DNA from: Flavobacteriales bacterium
GTDB taxonomy: Bacteria > Bacteroidota > Bacteroidia > JANQJC01
Assembly: GCA_028281825.1 (NCBI GenBank)
Contig: JANQJC010000076.1
Location: 1-64,000, forward strand
Direction of reading: 5' to 3'
Length of the DNA: 64,000 bases
The stretch's first letter is position 1, and every line of letters starts with the position of its first letter. The position numbers were made by a program, and so were the translations under genes. The notes beneath the pieces are model-generated. The model saw only the letters and a program-made list of their open reading frames with translations, did no database searches and had not been told where the DNA came from. Positions 1 through 9,086 of this stretch are shown piece by piece.

Positions 1-25
1 AGTGCTAAAACCCTTTCTATTTAAG

Positions 26-99
26 CGGTCCGGACGGGACTCGAACCCGCGACCCCCTGCGTGACAGGCAGGTATTCTAACCAACTGAACTACCGGACC
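26..99 (-). tRNA. tRNA-Asp (anticodon GTC)
   Basis: The minus strand folds as a 74-nt cloverleaf. The 7-bp acceptor stem pairs GGTCCGG with CCGGACC, the discriminator base is G, the anticodon GTC lies at 63-65 in a CCTGC/GCAGG stem, and the T loop reads TTCGAGTC. The 3' CCA is not encoded and must be added after transcription. It closely resembles known bacterial tRNA-Asp. Confidence 0.97.
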
Positions 100-160
100 A
101 ATTCCTAAGAACGAGGCGCAAAAGTAATGCTCTTTTATAAATTACACAAGAATTTTTTGC

Positions 161-916
161 TTATCGTAGCTCCCATGAGATAGATTGTATTCCATTCACT
201 CTTCGAGAGTGATGTTCATGAGTCAATTGTACATAATAACTTCCTGGCTTGTCCATATGCAGGTCAGGAAATGTAACTTCAACTGTTTTGCCCTTGTATG
301 GGAGAAATGCTTCATTATTAACTTCAACTGTTTTGTTCAGCATTAGAATCCCTTGCATTGGGCTTATTATCTTGGCTCTTATAAAGAGCACATCAAACTC
401 ATAGTTTTCAGTTAAGCTAAACTTTAATACCAGTGATTTCTGTTCAGAATCTGTCTTACTTATTCTAAAAATGGGAGATTCATCTAACTTCCAAACTGAA
501 CCTACAAAATGGAAAGCGCCTTCATCACTAGAAACATCGGTATCCTCTTTTTTTTCAATATCAATACTTCCATTTAAGTCATTGATAAAGTCCATTCCAC
601 TATTATTAAGAAATAACGAAACGGTAACACTTTCTCCAGCATCAAGAAACAACTCTTTGATTATTCCATCATATTCCCCATCGGTATATATATAATCATT
701 AAGGGTATCGCTACCAATCTCATATTGCACTCTGATGAATAAATCTGATTTAAGTGGCTTATCAGGTGATATCTTCAATGCAAAACTTACGTAGGTTTTA
801 TTAGCTGTGGTGTATGAAATTTGCGTGGGTTTATACTTGGATAGCGTCGAAAACTCAAGGGCTAGCGTGTTACCGGTTAAGCTAATTGCACATAGAAATA
901 TAAAAAGTACTCTCAA
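161..916 (-). CDS. secreted protein of unknown function, possibly GldH-like at the C terminus
   Basis: This 251-residue protein has an N-terminal signal peptide with probable cleavage after the TLA at residues 17-19. There is a Cys at position 9 but no proper lipobox, so it is not obviously a lipoprotein. The rest is predicted beta-rich. The final 80 residues (a segment of the form FP..-KPGSYYVQLTHEH-..-NGIQSISWELR) recall the end of the gliding lipoprotein GldH, which is also a beta-sandwich; this is a visual resemblance only. It lies 22 bp after the DUF58 gene on the same strand and is probably co-transcribed with it. Function unknown. Confidence 0.7.
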   Translation of the reverse strand: MRVLFIFLCAISLTGNTLALEFSTLSKYKPTQISYTTANKTYVSFALKISPDKPLKSDLFIRVQYEIGSDTLNDYIYTDGEYDGIIKELFLDAGESVTVSLFLNNSGMDFINDLNGSIDIEKKEDTDVSSDEGAFHFVGSVWKLDESPIFRISKTDSEQKSLVLKFSLTENYEFDVLFIRAKIISPMQGILMLNKTVEVNNEAFLPYKGKTVEVTFPDLHMDKPGSYYVQLTHEHHSRRVNGIQSISWELR

Positions 917-938
917 GGATATTTGGTTTTTTAAGTAG

Positions 939-1874
939 TTAAAACATTTTTTGCCTCTTTAGTAAATAGGGTAGCAAAACCTGTCTAAACCCTTTATTTA
1001 TATCGGCCTCTACAAAGTCTATACGATATTGACCGCATTTTAGTTTTAGTTCATTTTCATAGCCTTTGGCTGATTTGACATAAGCCTCCTTTACTTCATT
1101 GGGGTTAATCTTCAATTCCTCACCTGTTTCAAGGTCTACAAAGCGGTAGGGGCGGTTCTCAAACTCGAAATCCAACTCCTTGCTCTTATCCACTACGTGA
1201 AATAGAACAACCTCGTGCTTGTTATGGCGCAAGTGTTGCAATGCTGAAAAAACTTCGTCTTGTGTTTTGCCGGAGTTATCCAGCATATCACTAAAGATAA
1301 TCACCAAGGAGCGCCTATGTATATTTTCTGCTATCTGATGCAATGCATCTGCTGTAAAAGACTTTCTTTTTTCTTCAAGAGAAGGAACCTTCAGCAGGTT
1401 TTCTAATTCACGATATAATACCTTCGAATGAAGATGGTTGGACTTGGCTGGCGTATGTACATCTACACTGTTGCCAAACACACTTAAGCCAAAGGCGTCT
1501 CTTTGTCCTCGTAAAAGGTGAATTAGCGCTGCTGCTGCATATACTGAGAAAGTCATCTTACTATGAATATCCTTGCCTTTTTCTTCATAGGGAAAGTACA
1601 TTGAGGAAGAATTGTCTAATACCAATTGGCAACGCAAGTTGGTTTCTTCCTCATAGCGTTTTACAAACAACTTTTCCGTTCTGGCATATAACTTCCAATC
1701 AATATGCCTGGTTGACTCACCAGTATTGTATAGCCTGTGCTCAGCAAATTCAACTGAAAACCCATGAAAGGGGCTCTTATGAAGGCCAGTAATGAATCCT
1801 TCTACTACTTCGCGAGCGAGTAGTTCAAGTTTGCTGAATTCCTGAAATGCATGTAGGTTATCTGCTAAGTTCAT
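939..1874 (-). CDS. DUF58 domain-containing protein (vWA-like fold)
   Basis: This 311-residue cytoplasmic protein carries the DUF58 signature: GEST at 52-55 followed by HIDWK at 57-61. It also has a MIDAS-like metal site, DNSSS, at 87-91, as in von Willebrand A domains. DUF58 proteins usually work with a MoxR-type AAA ATPase in envelope or stress-related assembly, but no MoxR gene is present in this window, so the partner must be encoded elsewhere. The gene sits between trxA, from which a terminator separates it, and the secreted protein downstream. The ATG at 1874 is the first plausible start and gives the normal family length. Confidence 0.88.
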   Translation of the reverse strand: MNLADNLHAFQEFSKLELLAREVVEGFITGLHKSPFHGFSVEFAEHRLYNTGESTRHIDWKLYARTEKLFVKRYEEETNLRCQLVLDNSSSMYFPYEEKGKDIHSKMTFSVYAAAALIHLLRGQRDAFGLSVFGNSVDVHTPAKSNHLHSKVLYRELENLLKVPSLEEKRKSFTADALHQIAENIHRRSLVIIFSDMLDNSGKTQDEVFSALQHLRHNKHEVVLFHVVDKSKELDFEFENRPYRFVDLETGEELKINPNEVKEAYVKSAKGYENELKLKCGQYRIDFVEADINKGFRQVLLPYLLKRQKMF

Positions 1875-1910
1875 TCACCTTCAATATTACTAATAAAAAG
1901 AAGTTGGGAG

Positions 1911-1952
1911 AAAAAAACAAATCGCTACCCATAATACTTTACGGATAACGAT
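1911..1952 (-). terminator. Rho-independent terminator of trxA
   Basis: On the minus strand ATCGTTATCC (1943-1952) pairs with GGGTAGCGAT (1921-1930), counting two G-U pairs, across a 12-nt loop. A T-rich run complementary to 1911-1920 follows. It lies 24 bp beyond the trxA stop codon and should separate trxA from the DUF58 gene. Confidence 0.7.
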
Positions 1953-1976
1953 TTATTTGTGAATTAATTGCAGCGA

Positions 1977-2294
1977 TTAAAGCTGAGCAGTCAATTTGCC
2001 TTCCAAAACTGATTTTGGAGCCGCTCCAACTTGTTTGTCTACAACTTCACCATTCTTGAATACTAAAAGGGTAGGTATATTTCTCACACCAAACTTCATG
2101 GTTATCTCAGGATTGCTGTCTACGTCAAGTTTGCCAATAACAGCCTTGCCTTCATATTCACCTGCTAGTTCTTCAACTATCGGCCCTACCATACGACAAG
2201 GACCGCACCATTCTGCCCAAAAGTCAACTAATACTGGTTTATCGGATTGTAGGACTGTCTCTTCAAAGTTTGCGTCTGTTAGTTCAACTGCCAT
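1977..2294 (-). CDS. trxA: thioredoxin
   Basis: This is a 105-residue single-domain thioredoxin, the standard length for the family. The redox-active WCGPC is at 29-33 within [11 protein letters not shown]. Asp24 is the buried acid and the cis-proline loop is NIPT. It reduces disulfides in cytoplasmic proteins using electrons from thioredoxin reductase, which is not in this window. There is no signal peptide. It has its own candidate promoter (TAATTTTG at 2329-2336) and a terminator downstream, so it is probably monocistronic although it follows dnaE by 79 bp. Confidence 0.97.
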   Translation of the reverse strand: MAVELTDANFEETVLQSDKPVLVDFWAEWCGPCRMVGPIVEELAGEYEGKAVIGKLDVDSNPEITMKFGVRNIPTLLVFKNGEVVDKQVGAAPKSVLEGKLTAQL

Positions 2295-2328
2295 TGCTGT
2301 AATATGTATTGATTAATAAAATGATTTA

Positions 2329-2336
2329 CAAAATTA
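2329..2336 (-). promoter_or_regulatory. candidate trxA promoter, -7 box
   Basis: TAATTTTG on the minus strand matches the Bacteroidota -7 consensus TAnnTTTG exactly and sits 34 bp before the trxA start codon. A TTTG lies 25 bp further upstream, which is longer than the usual 19-21 bp, so the -33 element is uncertain. Confidence 0.5.
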
Positions 2337-2373
2337 ACAATAAAGACTTTCTATTTTGTCTCAAATACGATGT

Positions 2374-5300
2374 CTAATTCAACTTGTAATTTAATTCAGG
2401 AACTCCCTCCAAAAAGTCTAAAAATTCATTGCTCAATTGTACTTTAAATTTCTTAGAAGGCATTCTTATCTTGAGCGTAACATCTTCAGGGTCAAAAATG
2501 TTCAAACTTAGTGTGCAATTTCCAGGGTTCTTGTTTACTCTGTCGGTAAAACCATCTACAAAATCAGGTGATATTTGATTGACTGGTAGAGAAAGTGTAA
2601 TGCTTTTTGCCATTTTGTCTCTTATCTCAGAAAGTAGTTGGATATTCATCACTTTGAATTCCAGGTCAACCCCATTAAATCGAGTTTGAACTTTGCCAGT
2701 TACATAGAGAAAAAAGCCTTCTATTAATAAGTGTTTAAATTTTAGGTAATCTTCACCGAAAAGCGCAATTTGGGCAGAATCATTAAATCCCTCAAGCTGC
2801 AATAAACCAAAAGGCTTACCCGTTTTAGTGGTGCGGTGCTGAATTCCAGTTACCATACCTGCAACGGTCAATACCCTGGCTTTAAACTCTTCTATTTGAT
2901 TAAGGTTAGCTACCCGATGGGAACAGAAATTAGTGACTTCTAACTTGTAATCGTTTAGTGGGTGTCCAGAAATATACATTCCTGTAACTTCTTTCTCCTT
3001 GTTCAATTGTACTATTTCTGACCAAGGCTCACAATCCATTATCTCAGGTTCGGGTATCTCAATATCATCAGCTTCACCGAAAAGAGAATGCTGCGTAGAT
3101 GTGGCTGATTCTTGAACTTTAGCACCAAATTTGAGGGCTTTCTCTAATAAATTTTGAGTTTCATTTGGTGCTTCAAAGAAGTATTGTGCTCTATGCACAC
3201 CTTCGAAAGAATCGAAAGCGCCAGCAAGAGCAAGGCTTTCAAAGCACTTTTTATTGGCGGCTCTCAGATTGATACGGCTTGTCATATCAAAAATGCTGGT
3301 GTAGGGACCGTTTTCCTGTCTTTCTTCAATTATGGCTTGCACAGCTCCTTCGCCAACACCCTTCACAGCCCCAAGTCCAAAACGTATTTGTCCATCCTTG
3401 TTTACTGCGAATTTATATTGACTTTCATTAACATCAGGTCCCAAAACCTTAGTGCCCATGCGGCGACACTCTTCCATGAAGAAGCCCACTTTTTTAATGT
3501 CATTTAGGTTACGGCTCAAAACTGCAGCCATAAATTCAGCTGGATAGTGTGCCTTGAGGTAAGCCATTCGATAGCTTACATAAGCATAGCAAGTAGAATG
3601 AGACTTATTGAAGGCATAAGAAGCAAATGCTTCCCAGTCTTTCCAAATCTTTTCCAGTGTTTCTTTAGGGTGCCCATTGTTCACCCCGCCTTCCATGAAC
3701 TTGGGCTTCAAGTCCTCAAGCATGGCAAATATCTTTTTGCCCATTGCTTTACGCAATGAGTCGGCTTGGCCTTTGGTAAAGCTCGCCAGCTTCTGAGAGA
3801 GAAGCATTACTTGCTCTTGGTAAACTGTAATTCCGTAGGTCTCCTGAAGGTACTCTTCACAGTCAGCCAAATCATACTCCACTTTTTCTTGCCCATGTTT
3901 ACGGGCAATAAAAGAAGGAATATATTCCATAGGGCCTGGACGATAAAGGGCATTCATGGCTATCAGGTCTTCAAAGCGATTGGGCTTCAATGCTTTGAGG
4001 TGTTTTTTCATCCCATCACTCTCAAACTGGAATACACCATTTGTCTCACCATTAGCATATAGTTCATAAGTTTTAGAGTCATCATAAGGTATGTTATCAA
4101 TATCAAAATCAACTCCACTGGCTTGCTTGATATTGTCTAGTGTATCATTAATGATAGCTAAGGTTTTCAAACCAAGAAAGTCCATCTTCAGCATACCAGC
4201 GTCTTCCACCTCACCGCCATCAAATTGGGTAACAGGTATGGCTGAATCACGAGCAGAACTGATTGGAATGTGTTCCGTTAATGGGTCTCGGCCTATAATT
4301 ACACCACAAGCATGCGTGCCAGTATTACGAATAGACCCTTCCAGTATTTCAGCCGTTTCTAGCGTTTCTTTCACTAGTTTATTGGGCGATTTCTTCTCGT
4401 TCTCTAGCTCAGGGACTTCTTTGTAAGCTTTTTTAAAGCTGGTTCCAGGCCTTTCAGGAATAAGTTTCGCAAGACGGTTGGCTTCACCCAAGTCAAGATC
4501 TTTTACACGGGCTACGTCGCGAATGGCCATCTTTGGTGCCATGGAACCAAATGTGATGATTTGCGCCACTTTATCAGCGCCGTATTTGTCAACTACCCAG
4601 GCCATCACTTTTTCGCGACCATCTTCATCGAAGTCAATGTCAATATCAGGAAGCGATATTCTGTCTGGGTTCAAGAAACGCTCAAACAGCAAATCAAAAG
4701 CTATGGGGTCTACATCTGTTATCTTTAAGCAATAAGCTACAACGCTTCCTGCCGCTGACCCACGACCAGGACCTACACGCACTCCCATATCCCTAGCCTG
4801 GTTCAGAAAGTCCTGCACTATCAAGAAGTAGCCAGGGTATCCCATTTTTTTTATGGTGGCCAACTCAAAGTCTATTCTTTCTCTTGTGGTGTCATCCATT
4901 TCAGGATATCGCTTTTTAGCTCCTTCGTAGGTGATGTGCCTCAAGTAATCATCAGCATCCTCAAATCCTTCTGGTAAAGGAAAGTTGGGCATGATGGGGT
5001 CTTGGGTGAGTTTGTAGGCTTCCACCTTCTCAACTATCTCTTTGGTGGTTTCAATCGCCTCAGGTAAGTCATGAAAAAGTTTTTTCATCTCATCCTGACT
5101 CTTGAAATAGAATTCCTGATTAGGGAATCCAAAACGGAAACCACGCCCACGCCCAATCGGTGTCTTTTGCAATTCACCATCTTTTACGCAAAGAAGAATA
5201 TCGTGGGCATCAGCATCGCTTTTGTCTATGTAGTAAGTATTATTAGCAGCAAAGTATTTTACATTATACTTCTTTGCAAACCCCAGTAGTACTTCATTTA

Positions 5301-6594
5301 CCCTTTCTTCTTCAGGCAAGCCGTGTCGCATTAATTGAATATAAAAGTCCTCACCAAATTGGTCCAACCACCATTGGAAGACGTCTTCAGCCTGAGTTTC
5401 ACCATAGTTGAGTATCAAGTTTGGTATCTCGCTATATAGCCCACCAGTAGTAGCAATTAAATGCTCCTTGTACTGAACAAGTGCTTCTTTGTCTATCCTT
5501 GGGTAACCAGCATAAGAGCCCTCTAAGTGCCCTATGGAACATAGCTTGATAAGATTTTTATAACCTGTTTTGTTCTTAGCCAGGAGAACCAGGTTATTTC
5601 TTCTGTCTGGGTTGTCTTTGGTAAACTTCTGCTTGGTGCGATCTTCCGTTACATAAAACTCACAACCAACAATGGGCTTGATATCAGCTTTTGTCGCTTC
5701 CTTCACAAATGAGAATGCTCCAAACATATTACCATGGTCCGTAAGTGCAACCGCCGGCATACTATACTCCTTGGCTTTGTTAACCAACACAGATATCTTG
5801 GAAGTGCTTTGTAAAACTGAAAACTGTGAGTGGCAGTGCAAGTGTGTAAATGGAGTGTCAATGTCTACCTTACCAGCTTCCTTTACTATTTCCTGAACAG
5901 TTTGGGTTTCCTCTTTTACCTCTGTGGTTTCTTCATGATATACCTCAAGGTTCAACCACTCTTTGCGGTAGTTTTTAATGAAGAACCAATTCTCATCTGT
6001 TAAATTGGCCTTCTCTTGGGGGATAACCTTTAGAAGCAAAAGCTCAAAGAAACAGCGAGCGGTGGCTTCTACATCGGCAGCAGCATTGTGGGCGCCATCA
6101 AAAGCTTCACCAAATAGTTTCTTATGAAGTTCGGAAAGAGTAGGAAACTTGAAACTGCCACCACGCCCGCCAGGTATCGCACAATAGTTTACAGACTCGT
6201 TCATAGTGTCAAGCACCTCCAACTCGGCTATGTTGTTCTCAATATCATTTCTGTAGAACTCACAGCCCAATACATTGATATCGAAGGTGACATTCTGCCC
6301 TACAATAAACTCAGCCTGACTAAGGCTTTCTAAGAACTCATCCAATACAAGTCTCAAATCCTTACCTTCATCCAATGCACGTTGGGTAGAGATGCCGTGT
6401 ATTTTTTCTGAGTTGTATGGAATTGTAAAACCATCTGGCTTTATAATATGGTTTGCTGCCTTTACCAGCTTGCCGTTCTTGTCATGCAATTGCCACGCTA
6501 GTTGAACCATTCGAGGCCAATTCTCGGTGTCACTAACAGGAGCTTTGAAGTCCTTAGGTAGTCCGGTTGTCTCGGTATCAAAAATCAAAAACAT
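2374..6594 (-). CDS. dnaE: DNA polymerase III alpha subunit with fused N-terminal 3'-5' exonuclease
   Basis: This 1406-residue replicative polymerase has a proofreading domain fused at its N terminus. Residues 1-190 are a DEDDh exonuclease: D6 and E8 in FDTETTG, D105 in NVTFD, H169 and D174 in GAHNAAADVEA. A linker of about 50 charged residues follows. The PHP domain starts at 249 (HLHCHSQF) and the polymerase catalytic motif PDIDIDF is at 649-655. Helix-hairpin-helix and OB-fold regions occupy the C-terminal third. DnaE without the exonuclease is about 1160 residues, so the added domain accounts for the extra length. It combines synthesis and editing in one chain, as in other Bacteroidota. 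A perfect -7 box lies upstream at 6628-6635. Confidence 0.97.
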   Translation of the reverse strand: MFLIFDTETTGLPKDFKAPVSDTENWPRMVQLAWQLHDKNGKLVKAANHIIKPDGFTIPYNSEKIHGISTQRALDEGKDLRLVLDEFLESLSQAEFIVGQNVTFDINVLGCEFYRNDIENNIAELEVLDTMNESVNYCAIPGGRGGSFKFPTLSELHKKLFGEAFDGAHNAAADVEATARCFFELLLLKVIPQEKANLTDENWFFIKNYRKEWLNLEVYHEETTEVKEETQTVQEIVKEAGKVDIDTPFTHLHCHSQFSVLQSTSKISVLVNKAKEYSMPAVALTDHGNMFGAFSFVKEATKADIKPIVGCEFYVTEDRTKQKFTKDNPDRRNNLVLLAKNKTGYKNLIKLCSIGHLEGSYAGYPRIDKEALVQYKEHLIATTGGLYSEIPNLILNYGETQAEDVFQWWLDQFGEDFYIQLMRHGLPEEERVNEVLLGFAKKYNVKYFAANNTYYIDKSDADAHDILLCVKDGELQKTPIGRGRGFRFGFPNQEFYFKSQDEMKKLFHDLPEAIETTKEIVEKVEAYKLTQDPIMPNFPLPEGFEDADDYLRHITYEGAKKRYPEMDDTTRERIDFELATIKKMGYPGYFLIVQDFLNQARDMGVRVGPGRGSAAGSVVAYCLKITDVDPIAFDLLFERFLNPDRISLPDIDIDFDEDGREKVMAWVVDKYGADKVAQIITFGSMAPKMAIRDVARVKDLDLGEANRLAKLIPERPGTSFKKAYKEVPELENEKKSPNKLVKETLETAEILEGSIRNTGTHACGVIIGRDPLTEHIPISSARDSAIPVTQFDGGEVEDAGMLKMDFLGLKTLAIINDTLDNIKQASGVDFDIDNIPYDDSKTYELYANGETNGVFQFESDGMKKHLKALKPNRFEDLIAMNALYRPGPMEYIPSFIARKHGQEKVEYDLADCEEYLQETYGITVYQEQVMLLSQKLASFTKGQADSLRKAMGKKIFAMLEDLKPKFMEGGVNNGHPKETLEKIWKDWEAFASYAFNKSHSTCYAYVSYRMAYLKAHYPAEFMAAVLSRNLNDIKKVGFFMEECRRMGTKVLGPDVNESQYKFAVNKDGQIRFGLGAVKGVGEGAVQAIIEERQENGPYTSIFDMTSRINLRAANKKCFESLALAGAFDSFEGVHRAQYFFEAPNETQNLLEKALKFGAKVQESATSTQHSLFGEADDIEIPEPEIMDCEPWSEIVQLNKEKEVTGMYISGHPLNDYKLEVTNFCSHRVANLNQIEEFKARVLTVAGMVTGIQHRTTKTGKPFGLLQLEGFNDSAQIALFGEDYLKFKHLLIEGFFLYVTGKVQTRFNGVDLEFKVMNIQLLSEIRDKMAKSITLSLPVNQISPDFVDGFTDRVNKNPGNCTLSLNIFDPEDVTLKIRMPSKKFKVQLSNEFLDFLEGVPELNYKLN

Positions 6595-6627
6595 GGCAAA
6601 AGCTAGCTTGGTGAGAATATTGACTTA

Positions 6628-6660
6628 CAAAGGTAGGAAAATAGGAGGGGTGTTTACCCC
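6628..6660 (-). promoter_or_regulatory. dnaE promoter -7 box with adjacent dyad
   Basis: TACCTTTG (6628-6635, minus strand) fits TAnnTTTG exactly and lies 34 bp before the dnaE ATG. Eleven bases upstream is the inverted repeat GGGGTAAACACCCC (6647-6660), placed between the -7 and -33 positions where a repressor could bind. No clear TTTG -33 element is visible. Confidence 0.55.
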
Positions 6661-6878
6661 ATGTTGAAAACTTTGGAAAAGTGTAGCGTGGTCAAGACTT
6701 ACCTTTACTTTTCACCATGTCTGCTGTGAAGATCAACAATACAACATTAAATATAATCAGCGCGAGAATCATAAGTATCCATTTATATTTACAACCCTGT
6801 TTAATACCAAATATTGCACTTGCTGTGAAAAATGGCAATAATTTGCTGTTAAGTATTTTATTTTAATAATAAATATTG

Positions 6879-6886
6879 CATCTTTG
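6879..6886 (+). promoter_or_regulatory. weak candidate rpsP promoter -7 box
   Basis: CATCTTTG differs from TAnnTTTG at one position and lies 39 bp before the rpsP start, downstream of a very AT-rich stretch. No proper TTTG -33 element is seen at the expected spacing. Confidence 0.35.
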
Positions 6887-6925
6887 CACCCCCAAATTTT
6901 AGGGACAGAATAAAATTAATAGAAG

Positions 6926-7804
6926 ATGCCTGCAAAAATCAGATTACAAAGACATGGAAAGAAAGGCTATGCCTATTTCCATATTGTAGTTGCGGACACA
7001 CGTGCACCACGAGATGGTAAGTATATTGAAAGAATAGGCACTTACAATCCGAACACCAATCCAGCGACTATTGACATTAATGTTGATAAAGCCGTTACAT
7101 GGCTTCACAACGGAGCACAACCTACAGATACTTGTCGTGCTATTTTGTCATATAAAGGAGTATTGTACAAAAAGCATCTTTTGGGCGGTGTAGCCAAAGG
7201 CGCTTTTGATGAAGCGGAAGCTGAAAAGAGATTTGCCAAGTGGATTGAGGAGAAAGAAGGTAAAGTACAAGCTAAAATAGACAGATTAGCTAATGAAAGC
7301 GCTGCTGAAAAGGCTGAAAGGCTGAAAGCAGAGGCTGCTAAAGCAGAGGAAATTGCTGCTAAAGTTGCTGCTAAGGCATCTGCCTTAGCGGGTGAAGTTG
7401 CAACCGAAGAAGAAGTAGCTACAGAAGAAGCAGAGGCAGCTGCTGTTGAAGCAGCAGAGGGTGAGGAAGTGCCAGTTGCAGAGGCTCCTGCAACTGAAGA
7501 AGTACCTGCTGCTGAAGCTGCCCCTGAGGCTGAGGCACCAGCAGTAGAGGAACCTGCTAAAGAGGAAGCGGCTGAGGAGGCTAAAGAAGAGAAGACGGAA
7601 GAACCTGCCGGGGAAGAGGCACCAGCAGAAGTTGCGGCAGAAGCAGAGGCTCCGGTGGAGGAAACCCCTGCAAAAGAAGAAGAAACTCCCATTGAAGAAG
7701 CCAAAGAAGAGGAGCCCGTAGCTGAAGCTGCGGCAGAGGAGGCGCCAGCTGCTGAAGAGAAAGTAGAAGAGGCTACTGAGGAAGAGAAAAAAGAAGATAA
7801 ATAA
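6926..7804 (+). CDS. rpsP: 30S ribosomal protein bS16 with long acidic C-terminal tail
   Basis: Residues 1 to about 85 are a normal bS16 ([20 protein letters not shown], then ERIGTYNP), which binds 16S rRNA in the 30S body and aids its assembly. The protein continues to 292 residues, about 200 more than the E. coli form. Residues 100-160 are a charged, probably helical stretch. The remainder is a low-complexity tail of Ala, Glu, Pro and Val, with KEE/APAEE-type repeats. Shorter tails are known in Bacteroidota bS16. The tail would lie outside the rRNA-binding core and its role is unknown. It heads an operon with rimM 12 bp downstream, then trmN6. Confidence 0.95.
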   Translation: MPAKIRLQRHGKKGYAYFHIVVADTRAPRDGKYIERIGTYNPNTNPATIDINVDKAVTWLHNGAQPTDTCRAILSYKGVLYKKHLLGGVAKGAFDEAEAEKRFAKWIEEKEGKVQAKIDRLANESAAEKAERLKAEAAKAEEIAAKVAAKASALAGEVATEEEVATEEAEAAAVEAAEGEEVPVAEAPATEEVPAAEAAPEAEAPAVEEPAKEEAAEEAKEEKTEEPAGEEAPAEVAAEAEAPVEETPAKEEETPIEEAKEEEPVAEAAAEEAPAAEEKVEEATEEEKKEDK

Positions 7805-7816
7805 TCCTTAAGAAAT

Positions 7817-8353
7817 ATGAACAAGGAAGACACCCTTCTCCTTGGACACATTTCTAAAGTACATGGTAAAGACGGGGCGGTTGTTATTCACATCCGCCCC
7901 GGACTAATTGATACCATTGAGAAACAAAAAGCCATTTTTGTTGGTGTCAATGAATACGTAGTCCCTTATTTTATTAAATGGTTTCAGGAGTTTTCATCCA
8001 ACGAGGCTAAGGTGAAGTTTGAAGACATTGACAGCCCTGAAGAGGCAGCATGGTTCACTAATCGAGAGGTCTACATTCCAAAAGAGAAAAAGGCAGGAAA
8101 AGGCAAAAAGGACTTTTCCACCAGTGAGATAGTAGGGTTTGAAGTGATTGATGAAGTTTATGGAAGTATTGGAACTGTGGCTGAAATAATGGAATTGCCA
8201 CAGCAAGAGGTGCTGAAGGTAGCAAATACAACGGGAAAGGAAATCCTTATTCCACTTGTTGAGGAGTTGTTGTTAAGTTTTAATACCAAAGAAAAAGTGA
8301 TAGAAATAACTGCTCCCGAAGGCTTGATAGAATTGTATCTGGGGGAAAAGTAA
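7817..8353 (+). CDS. rimM: 16S rRNA processing protein RimM
   Basis: This 178-residue ribosome maturation factor binds uS19 during late assembly of the 30S head. The N-terminal RimM beta-barrel spans about residues 6-85 and has the typical GHISKVHGKDG start. The C-terminal PRC-barrel spans about 100-175 (VIDEVYGSIGTVAEI). Its position directly after rpsP matches the rpsP-rimM pair found in most bacteria. It starts at the ATG 12 bp after the rpsP stop and is followed 14 bp later by trmN6. Confidence 0.95.
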   Translation: MNKEDTLLLGHISKVHGKDGAVVIHIRPGLIDTIEKQKAIFVGVNEYVVPYFIKWFQEFSSNEAKVKFEDIDSPEEAAWFTNREVYIPKEKKAGKGKKDFSTSEIVGFEVIDEVYGSIGTVAEIMELPQQEVLKVANTTGKEILIPLVEELLLSFNTKEKVIEITAPEGLIELYLGEK

Positions 8354-8367
8354 CCTGCCTTTGTCCC

Positions 8368-9084
8368 ATGCCTAACCCTTACTTTCAATTTAAACAGTTT
8401 ACCGTTTATCATGACAAATGTGCCATGAAAGTGGGCACTGATGGTGTTCTGCTAGGTGCATGGGCAGATGTTGAAGGTGTAACACATGCACTGGATATTG
8501 GAACTGGTTCAGGATTGGTAGCATTGATGATTGCACAAAGAAGCAATGCATCGGTCACTGGTATTGATATTGATAAGGGGGCTTATACTCAAAGCAAGGA
8601 GAATTTTGAAAGAAGTGAGTGGACTAATAGGCTTCAGGTTTATCATAAATCATTACAGGAATTTGCAAATAATTATGTTGGGGAAAAGTTTGACTTGATA
8701 GTCAGCAACCCGCCATATTTTCAGAACTCCTACAAGCCACCTAGAAAAGATAGGTCCCTGGCAAGGCATTCAGACCAATTGACCTTAAAAGAGCTAATTG
8801 AAAATGCAGACAGGTTACTTTCAGAAGAAGGAAAACTTTCTTTAGTATTACCTTTTGAAACAAGAGATAATTTATGGGTTATTGCAAAAGAGCGTGGTTT
8901 GGTGGTAACTAAGTTTACAGCAGTTTATCCTAAACCCGGAAAACCCGCAAAAAGATGCTTGTTTCAGTTGGAGCGCCATGTTGATGCAAGAAAGGAAGAT
9001 GAGTTGTGGATAGAAGAAGGTGATAGACACGAATATTCAGAGGGCTTCAAGAGGTTACTGAAAGGCTTTTATCTTGCTTTTTAA
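8368..9084 (+). CDS. trmN6: tRNA1(Val) (adenine(37)-N6)-methyltransferase
   Basis: This 238-residue SAM-dependent methyltransferase has motif I DIGTGSGL at 43-50, an acidic motif II (GIDID at 65-69) and the amino-methylating NPPY at 114-117. The N-terminal PYFQFKQFTVYHDKCAMKVGTDG region is characteristic of the YfiC/TrmN6 family, which makes m6A37 in tRNA-Val. It is the third gene of the rpsP-rimM-trmN6 run. It converges with rsmD, with only two bases between the two stop codons and no terminator between them. Confidence 0.9.
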   Translation: MPNPYFQFKQFTVYHDKCAMKVGTDGVLLGAWADVEGVTHALDIGTGSGLVALMIAQRSNASVTGIDIDKGAYTQSKENFERSEWTNRLQVYHKSLQEFANNYVGEKFDLIVSNPPYFQNSYKPPRKDRSLARHSDQLTLKELIENADRLLSEEGKLSLVLPFETRDNLWVIAKERGLVVTKFTAVYPKPGKPAKRCLFQLERHVDARKEDELWIEEGDRHEYSEGFKRLLKGFYLAF

Positions 9085-9086
9085 GT

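Larger units (their letters stand above)
6595..6925. other. 331-bp divergent intergenic region between dnaE and rpsP
   Basis: It holds the dnaE promoter with an adjacent 14-bp dyad on the minus strand and a weak rpsP promoter on the plus strand. It also contains a minus-strand open frame of 48 codons (6692-6838, TTG start) that encodes one strongly hydrophobic segment with basic ends. No RNA gene was recognised. Confidence 0.6.

Noticed and set aside
7105-7851. Long Ser/Ala-rich open frame on the minus strand across the bS16 tail
   Set aside because: It is the reverse reading of GCN/GAR codon runs in the low-complexity tail. It has no homology-like features and overlaps well-supported genes.
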